A DNA stretch of 64,000 nt. It comes from UBA6244 sp965140775 (GTDB taxonomy: Bacteria > Bacteroidota > Bacteroidia > Bacteroidales > F082). The stretch covers positions 1 through 64,000 of the forward strand of contig OZ223471.1 in NCBI GenBank assembly GCA_965140775.1, read 5' to 3'. Positions 1 through 10,400 of this stretch are shown in pieces. A program made the position numbers and the translations under genes. Each line of letters begins with the position of its first letter. The stretch's first letter is position 1. Below the pieces are notes generated by a model. The model had not been told where the DNA came from. It saw only the letters and a list, made by a program, of their open reading frames with translations, and did not search any database.

Positions 1-515
1 TCAGATACGCCACACCCAATAATTTTACGGGCGAACAGATATATACCCAACCCAAAGCATTTGTTAGAAAACCTGTGGCCGATGCTTTAAAGCGGGTTCA
101 AAAAGCTTTGAAAGACAAAGGGTTGGGGTTGTTGGTTTATGATGCTTACCGACCCTATGCTGCCACAGTTAAGTTTTACGAGGTTTATCGCGACACCACT
201 TTTGTTGCTTCTCCCTATTCGGGTTCGCGACACAACAGAGGAGCCGCCGTGGATGTGAGTTTGGTGAACCTGAAAACAGGAGAAGAGTTGGACATGCCCA
301 CTTCATTCGACAGTTTCAGCGATACCGCAGCTCCCGGATTTCAATACTTGTCAGCGCAAAAAAAATACAACAGAAACCTGTTGATTGAAGTCATGGAATC
401 CAATGGATTTACCGTTTATGAGAGTGAATGGTGGCATTTTGATTTTCAGGGATGGCACAAATTCGACCTCATGGATTTGAGCTTCAAACAATTGGAAAAA
501 GTAAAAAATCAGTAA
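1..515 (+). CDS. D-alanyl-D-alanine dipeptidase (VanX/DdpX family, M15D), 5' end cut off by the window
   Basis: The reading frame is open from base 3, so the true start lies outside the window. A GTG at 75 is internal: the upstream residues (RYATPNNFTG, then the RKPVADAL stretch) already match the family's N-terminal region. The enzyme is a zinc peptidase that cleaves D-Ala-D-Ala dipeptide, used in peptidoglycan turnover or, in some hosts, glycopeptide resistance. Visible signatures are the SRHNRGAAVD segment, which carries the zinc His and Asp, and EWWHFD near the C-terminus, which carries the catalytic Glu and third zinc ligand. No VanR/S, VanH or VanA neighbours are seen, so a turnover role is more likely than resistance. 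leuS follows after 21 bases. Whether a signal peptide exists cannot be judged. Confidence 0.9.
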   Translation, partial: RYATPNNFTGEQIYTQPKAFVRKPVADALKRVQKALKDKGLGLLVYDAYRPYAATVKFYEVYRDTTFVASPYSGSRHNRGAAVDVSLVNLKTGEELDMPTSFDSFSDTAAPGFQYLSAQKKYNRNLLIEVMESNGFTVYESEWWHFDFQGWHKFDLMDLSFKQLEKVKNQ

Positions 516-536
516 AAAAATAAAAACCGAAAAGGA

Positions 537-3326
537 ATGGGATACGATTTTAATCATTTGGAGAAGAAGTGGCAAAAGTACTGGAGTGATAACAAAACAT
601 TTAAGGCAGATATCAATCACGATAAGCCCAAATTTTATGTGCTCGACATGTTTCCTTATCCTTCCGGAGCCGGGTTGCATGTAGGTCATCCGCTGGGATA
701 TATTGCTTCTGATATCTACGCACGATACAAACGTCATAAGGGCTTCAACGTATTGCATCCCATGGGTTACGATGCATACGGTCTCCCGGCAGAGCAGTAC
801 GCCATTCAAACCGGCACCCATCCTGAAATTACCACTGAAAAAAACATTGCCCGTTACCGCGAGCAGTTGGATAAAATAGGTTTTTCGTTTGATTGGGACC
901 GTGAAGTACGCACTTCCGACCCCAACTACTACAAATGGACCCAGTGGACATTTATCAGACTGTTTCATTCATGGTACAACAAAAAAACCAACAAGGCAGA
1001 AGATATCAGCACCCTTATCGCCCAATTTGAAATCAATGGAAACTCGGGAATAGAGGCAGCTACTACGTGCGAAGAAACGTTTACAGCCGATTTTTGGAAA
1101 CATGCCGGCGAGAAAAAACAGCAACAAATTCTGATGCACTACCGATTGGCCTACCTTTCCGAAACCATGGTCAATTGGTGCCCTGCTTTAGGAACCGTAT
1201 TGGCCAACGATGAAGTAAAAGAAGGACTTTCAGAGCGAGGAGGTCACCCGGTTGAAAAAAAACTCATGATGCAATGGTCGCTTCGCATCACCGCTTATGC
1301 CCAACGATTGCTGGATGGACTGGAAACCGTAGATTGGCCCGAACCCATCAAAGAAATGCAACGAAACTGGATTGGCAGGAGCGAAGGAGCCAGTGTGGAT
1401 TTTGAAGTGGAGATGGGTGATAAAATTGGTAAAATCACCGTCTTCACCACCCGTCCCGATACCTTATTCGGTGCTACTTTTATGGTGCTGGCACCTGAGC
1501 ATGAATTGGTAACGCAAATAACTACTCCCGACAGAAAAGATAAGGTGGAGGCTTACGTGGCTTGGGCGAAAAATCGTTCGGAGCGTGAGCGCATGACGGA
1601 AGTGAAAAATATTTCGGGCGAATTTACCGGAGCTTATGGGATTAATCCTTTGACCGGAGGTAAATTGCCTATCTGGATTGCTGATTATGTGTTGGCGGGA
1701 TATGGTACGGGAGCCATCATGGCTGTTCCGGGTCATGATTCCCGAGACTTTGCATTTGCCCGGCATTTTCAATTGCCCATTGTTCAGGTGGTGGTGGCTG
1801 AAGGTGAAGAGCCGACTGACCCTGCAACGTGGGAAGATTCCATTGACAGTAAAGAAGGCATCATGGTCAATTCCGGGTTTATCACGGGATTGCCCGTAAA
1901 AGAGGCCATCAAAAAAACCATCAATAAAATTGTGGAGATGGGCATCGGTTTTGGCACCATTAATTTCCGCTTGCGCGATGCCATATTTAGCCGCCAGCGT
2001 TATTGGGGTGAGCCTTTTCCCATTTATTACAAGGATGGTATGCCTTATACACTTGACGAAAGCGAGCTGCCACTGAAATTACCCAAAGTTGATAGTTATT
2101 TACCCACCGAAATGGGTGATCCTCCATTGGCACGTGCCGAAAATTGGAAAACAAAGGATGGCTATCCGCTGGAAACCAATACGATGCCTGGTTTTGCAGG
2201 CTCAAGTGGTTACTATCTCAGATATATGGATCCACACAATACGGAGGCATATTTTTCGGCGGAAGCCAACCAATATTGGCGGAAGGTTGACCTGTACATC
2301 GGTGGCGACGAACATGCTGCAGGCCATTTAATCTATTCGCGTTTCTGGAATAAGTTTTTGTTCGACATAGGATTGGTGTGCGAAGATGAACCCTACAAAA
2401 AACTGATCAATCAAGGGAAAATTCAGGGTCGGTCGAGTTTCGTTTACAGGATACAGGGCACCAACACCTTTGTTTCGCTCAACTTGCGAAATGATTACGA
2501 CACCCAACGTTTGCACGTGGATATCGACTTAGTGGTGAACGATGTCTTGAATACGAAAGGTTTTAAAGCCTGGCGAAAGGAATTTGCTGATGCTGAATTT
2601 ATTTTGGAAGACGGTAAATATATTTGTGGTTGGGAAGTGGAAAAAATGTCGAAGTCGAAACACAATGTCCAAAATCCCGATGCGCTAATTGACAGATATG
2701 GTGCCGACACATTGAGGCTGTACGAAATGTTTCTGGGTCCTTTGGAACAAGATAAACCATGGGATACCAACGGCATCGAAGGTGTTTTCCGTTTTTTGAA
2801 GAAATTGTGGCGTCTTTATTTCAATATGGACGATCAATTGGTTGTAACCAACGAAAGTGCTTCTGCTGAAGAACTAAAGGTGTTGCACAAAACCATCAAA
2901 AAAATAAATGAGGACATCGAGCGATTTTCCTTTAATACCGGAGTTAGTGCCTTTATGATTTGTGTAAACGAACTCAACGAACTCCAATGTCATAAGCGCG
3001 AAATTCTGGAACCTCTGGTGATTTTACTGGAACCCTATGCCCCTCATGTGGCTGAGGAATTGTGGCATTCGCTGGGGTATCACGAAAGTGTAAGCACAGT
3101 TGATTTTCCGCAATACGATGAAAAATATCTAAAGGAAGCTTCTTTTCAGTACCCGGTTTCATTTAACGGTAAGGTTCGTTTTAAACTGGAATTGCCCGCA
3201 GATATGGGTGTAAAAGAAATTGAACAGGCGGTTCTTGCTTCTGAAGATGCCAAAAAGTGGATGGAAGATAAACCTGTCAGGAAAATAATCGTTGTTCACA
3301 AGCGAATTATCAATATCGTAATATAA
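537..3326 (+). CDS. leuS: Leucyl-tRNA synthetase
   Basis: Charges tRNA-Leu with leucine in the cytoplasm. This 929-residue class I synthetase has the HIGH-type motif HVGH at residues 48-51, following PYPSGAGL, and KMSKSKHN at about residues 703-710. The editing (CP1) domain lies between them and includes TTRPDTLFGAT and the GTGAIMAVPGHD segment. It is longer than the roughly 860-residue E. coli enzyme. The extra sequence includes a stretch around residues 145-200 and one before KMSKS, as is usual in Bacteroidota LeuS. The ATG at 537 is the first Met, and MGYDFNHLEKKWQKYW is the normal N-terminus. It lies 21 bases after the dipeptidase gene and may be co-transcribed with it. Confidence 0.98.
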   Translation: MGYDFNHLEKKWQKYWSDNKTFKADINHDKPKFYVLDMFPYPSGAGLHVGHPLGYIASDIYARYKRHKGFNVLHPMGYDAYGLPAEQYAIQTGTHPEITTEKNIARYREQLDKIGFSFDWDREVRTSDPNYYKWTQWTFIRLFHSWYNKKTNKAEDISTLIAQFEINGNSGIEAATTCEETFTADFWKHAGEKKQQQILMHYRLAYLSETMVNWCPALGTVLANDEVKEGLSERGGHPVEKKLMMQWSLRITAYAQRLLDGLETVDWPEPIKEMQRNWIGRSEGASVDFEVEMGDKIGKITVFTTRPDTLFGATFMVLAPEHELVTQITTPDRKDKVEAYVAWAKNRSERERMTEVKNISGEFTGAYGINPLTGGKLPIWIADYVLAGYGTGAIMAVPGHDSRDFAFARHFQLPIVQVVVAEGEEPTDPATWEDSIDSKEGIMVNSGFITGLPVKEAIKKTINKIVEMGIGFGTINFRLRDAIFSRQRYWGEPFPIYYKDGMPYTLDESELPLKLPKVDSYLPTEMGDPPLARAENWKTKDGYPLETNTMPGFAGSSGYYLRYMDPHNTEAYFSAEANQYWRKVDLYIGGDEHAAGHLIYSRFWNKFLFDIGLVCEDEPYKKLINQGKIQGRSSFVYRIQGTNTFVSLNLRNDYDTQRLHVDIDLVVNDVLNTKGFKAWRKEFADAEFILEDGKYICGWEVEKMSKSKHNVQNPDALIDRYGADTLRLYEMFLGPLEQDKPWDTNGIEGVFRFLKKLWRLYFNMDDQLVVTNESASAEELKVLHKTIKKINEDIERFSFNTGVSAFMICVNELNELQCHKREILEPLVILLEPYAPHVAEELWHSLGYHESVSTVDFPQYDEKYLKEASFQYPVSFNGKVRFKLELPADMGVKEIEQAVLASEDAKKWMEDKPVRKIIVVHKRIINIVI

Positions 3327-3365
3327 ACCCAACGATAGTTTTCGATAGGAGTGTATTCTTTTTTA

Positions 3366-3373
3366 TAGGTTTG
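3366..3373 (+). promoter_or_regulatory. Bacteroidota-type -7 promoter box (TAGGTTTG)
   Basis: Exact match to the TAnnTTTG consensus. It ends only 4 bases before the ATG of the DUF3108 gene, so transcription would start at or very near the start codon, giving a leaderless or nearly leaderless mRNA. Confidence 0.5.
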
Positions 3374-3377
3374 TAAC

Positions 3378-4175
3378 ATGAAGAAGTGGTTTTCAATGCT
3401 GTTATTGCTGTTTGGTCTGTTGGTGTCGGGTGCACTTGCTGCGCAGGACACCATTGAAAATCACGCCTTTAAAGTAGGTGAGCGACTGGAATACCGGGTA
3501 TATTATCATTCGGGGATTGGCAATGTAACCGCCGGTGAGGCCATTCTTACCGTGGATGAATGGACCGAACGCAATACCGGTAACGACAATACTGTGTTTC
3601 ATTTTACCGGAAAAGGAAATTCCAGCGGGGTTTTCAATTTTTTCTTCAAGGTGCGAGATAAGTTTGAATCTTTTGTGGATCAGCAAACCCTCTTGCCTTA
3701 TCTTTTTTTACGCCAAACCCGTGAGGGAAAATACGAAAAAGACGATAGAGTAACGTTTAATCGCGAAAAGCTGGAGGCGGTGAGTCTGAGTAAAACAAGC
3801 CCCATACCGGCCAATGTTCAGGACGTCATTTCGGCCATTTACTATATGCGCACCTTTAAAGTGAGCGATTTTGATGCCGACAGCATGTTTTATCTGAACT
3901 TTTTTCTGGACGATTCGGTTTATACTTCTGCCATAAAGTTCCAGGGAAAAGGTATTCTGAAAACCAAATGGGGGAAACTGCGGTGCTTAAAAATAGCTCC
4001 CATGATGGCCACCGGGGAAGTGTTTGCCGACAAATACCCCATGTTTGTTTGGGTAAGCGACGACGAAAACCATGTTCCCATTCTGGGCGAATCGGAGGTA
4101 ATTGTAGGCTCGGTAAAAATGGAACTCATGGAATATGAGGGCTTGGTGAAACCATTTCAGTTTCTGGGAAAATAG
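3378..4175 (+). CDS. DUF3108 domain protein, secreted/periplasmic
   Basis: A 265-residue protein with a clear signal peptide (MKKWFSMLLLLFGLLVSG, cleavage near ALA-AQ). The mature part begins with the DUF3108 hallmark: FKVGERLEYRVYYHSG, then GNVTAGEAILTV. Proteins of this family fold as lipocalin-like or LolA-like beta sheets in the envelope, and their biochemical role is not established. The predicted rest of the chain is beta-rich and has no catalytic motif I recognise. It sits between leuS and a repeat-rich intergenic region and probably has its own promoter at 3366-3373. A downstream Met at residue 7 would give a conventional leader but a weaker signal peptide. Confidence 0.85.
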   Translation: MKKWFSMLLLLFGLLVSGALAAQDTIENHAFKVGERLEYRVYYHSGIGNVTAGEAILTVDEWTERNTGNDNTVFHFTGKGNSSGVFNFFFKVRDKFESFVDQQTLLPYLFLRQTREGKYEKDDRVTFNREKLEAVSLSKTSPIPANVQDVISAIYYMRTFKVSDFDADSMFYLNFFLDDSVYTSAIKFQGKGILKTKWGKLRCLKIAPMMATGEVFADKYPMFVWVSDDENHVPILGESEVIVGSVKMELMEYEGLVKPFQFLGK

Positions 4176-4216
4176 ACGCAGATCACGCAGAAAACACAGA
4201 TTGAAGGATCAAACAA

Positions 4217-4397
4217 ATCAGCGCCCGTCAGCGACATCAGCGTCCAAACAAAACACATAAATCAGCGCCCATCAGCGTGATCTGCGTCCAAAATATCTCA
4301 AATCAGCGCCCATCAGCGTCCAAACGAATTCCAATCAGCGCCCATCAGCGTGATCAGCGTCCAAACGAATTCCCATCAGCGCCCATCAGCAACCAAA
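4217..4397. repeat. Imperfect direct repeats, five copies of an ATCAGCGCCC-ATCAGCG unit
   Basis: Copies start at about 4217, 4261, 4302, 4334 and 4375, with spacings of 44, 41, 32 and 41 bases. Most carry the core ATCAGCGCCCATCAGCG, followed by a variable piece such as TGATCTGCGTCCAAA or TCCAAACGAATTCC. The units lie between the DUF3108 gene and the alpha-2-macroglobulin gene and contain no plausible gene. They look like slipped-strand microsatellite growth, not a CRISPR, because unit length and spacing are irregular. Confidence 0.8.
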
Positions 4398-4451
4398 CAC
4401 CCTCACCCCCCCATTTCTCATTTTATCCTACCCCGTCATTCATTTAGGCAT

Positions 4452-4459
4452 TATCTTTG
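4452..4459 (+). promoter_or_regulatory. -7 promoter box (TATCTTTG) for the alpha-2-macroglobulin gene
   Basis: Exact TAnnTTTG match, 31 bases before the ATG at 4491, a normal leader length for Bacteroidota. It follows immediately after the direct-repeat region. Confidence 0.55.
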
Positions 4460-4490
4460 TACACTGCATTGACATAACCAATCAAAGACC

Positions 4491-7400
4491 ATGAAACAAC
4501 TTGTTAAAATCCTGACAATCTTTCTGATGATTTCTGTTGCATCTTCTGCCTTTTCTCAGAAGCCAACCGATTACGACAAAACCTGGAAAGAAATCGAGTC
4601 TTTAAAAAAGCAAGGACTACCTCAAAGTGCCATCAAGCTGGTGGATAAAATCTATCAGCAAGCCGGTTCAGAAAGTAATCAACCCCAGGTGATTAAAGCC
4701 TTGATATACAAAATAAGCTTACAAGGCGATTATGAAGAAGATCATCAGCAAAAGGCCATCGACCTACTAACGACATCCATCAAAATAGCTGCAACACCCG
4801 AAAAAGAAATTCTGCATTCCCTTCTGGGAGAGCTGATTAAAAACTACTACGACCAAAACCGTTGGAAAATTCTGCAACGAACAGCCGTTTATGGCGATCC
4901 TTCCGATGACATGGAAACTTGGGATGCCATGCAATTTGAGCACGCCATCTATCAGCACTACCAACTTTCGTTGAACAACAAAACACAACTCGAATCCATT
5001 CCTTTGGACGATTATACAGCCATTCTTACTGATCCCGACAAAGAACAACTCAACCTCTGGCCGACCCTTTACGACCTGTTGGCCAACCGCGCCCTTGAAT
5101 ATTTTTCTGAATCATCGGGTGATTTTGGACAGGGAGTTGAAGACCAGATGACATCAGAAAACCCCTATTTTGCCAAAGCTATTGCCTTTGTCAACTTGCC
5201 CATCGACAGTGTTTCCATAGGTAAAAACCATGCCCGCGTGCTGCGATTATTTCAGCAACTGCTTTCCATTCATTTGAACTCCAACAACACAGAAGCCTTT
5301 GTTGATTTGGACTTACGCCGTCTCACCTATGTTTATCATCAAACCCTGTTTAGTGCCGTTTCGCGCCAATCTTACGAAAAAGCCCTGCAAAATCTGATTG
5401 CCTCCACCTACAACCCCAAAGCCCTTCAACAGGTGTATTATAGGCTGGCACAATTGTATTACGATTATGGAACCGGTTATCAAAGACAATTTGATGAACG
5501 TGCCCAATCCATGCTCATTGAATCGGAAAAAGTATGTCAACATGCCTTGGATATGTACACCGACTCCACCCAAAGGGCACCTTTTGAAGCCTTACTGGCT
5601 CGAATTCAGGAAAAATCATTTACGCTTACTACCACCGATGTGCTGCTTCCCGGTCAGCCTGCACCGGCTAAGCTCGCGTACCAAAATGTGGATAAATTGT
5701 TTTTTAAAGTGGTAAAAATCAACTTGGACGAGTTTATTAAAAGCAATAGCAGTGAGCGTGATAAATTGTATCGGTATGTTCAACAACCCGCCGCGATTAC
5801 CTTTTCTCAGGAATTGCCAAACGCCGAAGATCATCAGCAACATGCCACACTGATGAGTATTCCGTCTCTTGATCTGGGTTATTATGCCCTTTTCATTTCC
5901 GATCGTGCCGACTTCAGCAATAAGAATACCGTAGATTACCACCTGCTCATGGTGTCAGAATTGAGTTATCTCAACAAGGATAACGATGTCACCGGACAAG
6001 GGGAAATTTTTGTACTCGATCGCATTTCGGGTAAACCCATCGCAGGAGTGGATATCACTGTATATCAGAACCAATACGACAACCGCCAACGCAATCATCA
6101 ACTCACCCAAGTGGGACAACTGCAGACAGATAAACAGGGTTATGTTTCCTTTTCCGGTTTTAAAAATGAAACCTACGGCAATTATATTTTCGACTTTCGT
6201 AAAGGTGACGACCGACTGATTTCCAGTAATTACATGCGGTTTTTTACTTCAAGACCTTCGCCCGATCCCACGGTACGTACCTATCTTTTTACCGATCGGG
6301 CAGTATATCGTCCCGGACAAACTGTTTATTACAAGGGTATTGTGGTGTCAAAACTTAACGATGAGGTGAGCCTGGTGAAAAACCAAACTGACTTGCTCAG
6401 TTTGTATGGGGCCAATGGTAAAAAATTGATGGAAATACCTGTGGTGACCGATGCCAATGGTGCTTTTCAGGGATCCTTTCAAATACCACAGGACAACCTG
6501 AACGGAAGGATGAATTTGCGTGTAAAAACAGGCAATACCCAAATTTTGGTGGAGGAATATAAACGTCCGGCTTTTTTTGTGGAATTGTTCCCCGCTGAAG
6601 GCCAATATGCACTCAACGACAGCATCCTGGTTACCGGAAAAGTTGAAAACTATGCCGGAAATCCTGTCACCAATGCTGGCATTTCTTATCGGGTTGTTCG
6701 CAGTTCGTGGTGGCCGGCTCCTTATCGTTCCTACGGCTGGATACCTCCCTACTACACACCGGAAATACCCATAGGTTTTGGAAACCTTTCCACCGACGAT
6801 CAGGGAAATTTCCGGTTCAGGTTTAAAGCCATCCCCGAATTGTTGGGTGATACGAAGCACAATCAGTTTTACAGCTTTGCCATCCACGTGCAAGCCACCG
6901 ATATCACGGGTGAAGTTCACGATGGGCAATCCACCGTCAGGGTAGGCTCTACCAATGCTTTGCTTACTATTAATGGAGCCCATCAGTTGGAGAAAGAGCA
7001 TGCAAGGGATTTCGTAGTTTCGGCCACCAATCTTTCCGACATGCCCATCAACATGGACGTTTCAGCTACCTATTACCAACTGCAAACCCCCGATAAATTG
7101 TTGTATTCCCTTCCTTTTGGTGAAGTGGATCAGGAAGTGCTGAGCGAGAACACTTTTCGAGAAAACTTCCCGGATTGGGCCTGGAAAGGGGAAAATCTGC
7201 CCGAAAACATGGCGCGTACCAAGGTGGAGGAACAAAATATGACCATCAATGGAAAGTCTGTACTGCCTTCCGGCGAAATAAAAAATTGGCCTGTGGGAGA
7301 ATATGTGCTGATGCTCGAAGGAAAAGATCAAGCCGGAAATCCTGTAAAAGCGGAGCATTATTTTTCCATTTTTTCGGAAAAAGACAAGAAACTCCCCCTA

Positions 7401-10400
7401 TTGACTCCTTTCTGGATGAATATTTCTTCAACAAAGGCAGAACCGGGCGAAACCATCCGGTTAAATATGGGTTCTGCCAATAAAAAAGCACAGATTCTGG
7501 TGGAAGCCACCCATGGTAACGAACTTATTTTCAGGCAATGGGTTTTCCCGAAAGGCAAAATTTACACCATCAACCTACCGGTTTTGGAGGCCTATCGTGG
7601 AGGAATCCAAATCAACACACAATTGGTGTTGAACAACCATGTTTTTGCTGAAAACCAAATAGTTGAAGTGCCATTTACCAATAAAAAACTGGACATTGTA
7701 CTCGAAACACACCGCGATTTTCTCACTCCCGGCAATAAGGAAACCTGGAAACTTCATGTGAAAGGATCAGATGGTCAAGCATTTGTATCTCAACTTATGG
7801 CCGGCATGTACGATGCATCGCTTGATCAGTTTCAGAAAAACAGTTGGGAGATGACCCTTTATTCTCCATCCATAAAAGCCAATGGTTGGTCGGCGAACCA
7901 ATTTGGGACAGAGAATTCAACCAGTTTGTTTGCTCCAAAAACCCCTTTTCTCACAGGGGTAAATGTGGCATATCCCACCATCAACTGGTTTGGATACCTC
8001 AATGGGTATGGTGGCATGTTTCTCAGGGGTTCGCGGGCCGGCACTGCCGAAAAGGGATTGGCATTGTCCGTAGTTGATGATGATGTGATGGCAGATGCTG
8101 ACATAAAAGATTCATCCTCAGAAAATCTTCCTACACCCCCCTCACCACCCAAGGAGGAAGTCAACACGCCTCTGCGAACCAACTTCAACGAAACGGCCTT
8201 TTTCTATCCCGATTTGTCCACTGATAGCGACGGCAATGTGAGCTTTAGCTTCGATACGCCTGACGCCCTTACCACCTGGAAGCTGATGATGTTGGCCTAC
8301 ACGTCTGACCTGAAAGTGGGAATTTCAGAAGAAAGTTTTCAAGCCAAAAAATCGTTGATGGTCATGCCCAATGTGCCTCGATTCGTTCGCCAGGGTGATG
8401 TGTTGGATTTTACCGCCAAAGTGGTGAACATGAGCGAGAGTGCCATGAAAGCCAAGGTGATGTTGGAATTTTTCGATCCCATCACGGGCGACAAGCTCAA
8501 TCTTTCAGAAAATGAGGGGGTTGCCGACATTTCGGTGTCCATTCCCAAAGGACAAGGAACGGCCATGTCGCAGAAAATCCGGATTCCCTATGACCTCCAG
8601 ATGTTGGGGGTAAGAATTTCGGCTACCGATGGCCAACATACCGATGGGGAAGAACGTGTTTTTCCGGTGATGACCAATAAAGTGTTGGTTACGGAAACCA
8701 TGCCCATGAACGTAAAAGCCCGTGAAGAGAAGAAGTTTGAGATGTTGAGTTTGATCAACACCGGACGGATGATGCGTCAAACTTCAGCCCAGAATTACAG
8801 GTTTACGGTGGAATTTACTTCCAACCCTGCCTGGTATGCCATTCAGGCCTTGCCCGCCATGAGCGAACCTTCCGGAAAAAGCACGCTGTCGGTGTTCAAC
8901 CGTTATGCGGCCAATGCACTTTCTTCTTTTATTTTGAACAGCAATCCGCAAATTAAGCAGGTATTCGATAGCTGGAAACAACATTCTCCTGACGCTTTCC
9001 TTTCCAATTTGCAGAAAAATCAGGAGTTGAAAAATGCCGTTTTGAGTGCTTCTCCCTGGATTCTGGATGCCGAAGATGAGGCCACTCAAAAACAGCAATT
9101 GGCGATGTTGTTCGATTTGAATCAACTGGCACGTGAAAAAGAAAACACCATGGGTTTGTTGCAGGAAAAACAACTCTCCAACGGTGCCTGGCCTTGGTTT
9201 GATGGCATGCGCGAAGACCGTTATACGACCCAGGCCATCGTGTTGGGCATGGCCAAACTCCACAACAAAGGTGTGCTCGACCTTACTTCGGATGCCGCAC
9301 GATTGGCCATGATTACGAAGGCGGTGGCATGGCTGGATGGTGAAGTAGTCCGCGATTATGATGACATCAAACGTCGGTATGCCAAAACTCTGGACGACAA
9401 TCACCTTTCGGGTCAGATTACTCAATATCTCTATGCCCGATCCTTGTTGTTAAACCAATTCCCCATCCCGGCTTCAAGCAAAAAAGCTGTGGATTATTTT
9501 GTGGGGCAGGCGCGTAAATATTGGCTCAAACAAAGCAACTATTTGCAAGGTATGCTGGCCCTCAGCTTGCCCGAATTTGGGTACCGCAACGATGCCGAAG
9601 GAATTTTGAGGTCACTCTCTGAACGTGCCATCGTGAGCAAAGAGTTGGGTATGTACTGGCGACAGGATGCCGGTTGGAATTGGTATGAAGCTCCGGTTGA
9701 AACCCAGGCCATGCTCATTGAAGCCTACAGCAAACTACAGAAAAACCTGAGCATCCTTGACCAAATGAAGGTTTGGTTGCTAAAACAAAAGCAAACCAGT
9801 CGCTGGAGTACTTCCACCGGTACTGCCGAAGCCGTTTATGCTCTGTTGCTTACCGGAAATAGTCTCCTCGACCAAAACGATCAAGTTGAGATAACCGTTG
9901 GCGGAGAAGTACTTGATAATAAAACCGATGACGGAAAGGCACCCGAAGTCGGGACAGGCTATTTTAGTCGTTCGTGGAGTCAGACAGAAATGTCGCCGGA
10001 GCAGGGTGAGATTACCGTGAAAAACCCCAACAACCACATCGCCTGGGGAGCTGCCTATTGGCAATATTTCGAAAAAATGGATAAGGTGATTGCTCAACAA
10101 ACAAGTCTGTCGGTGGAAAAACAATTGTTTTTAGAGGAAGCCACCGAAAAGGGCTTGGTTTTAAACCCCATTGAAAAGGGACAGGCACTTAAAACCGGAG
10201 ATAAACTGGTGGTGAGGTTGGTGCTAAAAAACGACCGCAACCTGGAGTTTGTTCATTTGGGCGATATGCGTGCCACCGGACTTGAACCAGTTTCAAATCT
10301 GAGTGGCTATAACTATTCCGGCGGACTGGGCTACTACCAACAAATTACCGATGTGGGCTCAGATTTCTTTATCAGGTATATGCCAAAGGGAACCTATGTG

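Noticed and set aside
1..515. Glycopeptide resistance cluster (vanX)
   Set aside because: Only the dipeptidase is visible; no ligase, lactate dehydrogenase or two-component genes follow, and the left side is outside the window.
351..968. 205-codon minus-strand frame across the dipeptidase and leuS genes
   Set aside because: It is the antisense shadow of two well-supported genes.
4217..4397. Possible CRISPR array
   Set aside because: Units are short, imperfect and irregularly spaced (32-44 bases), the spacers are variants of each other, and no cas genes are present.
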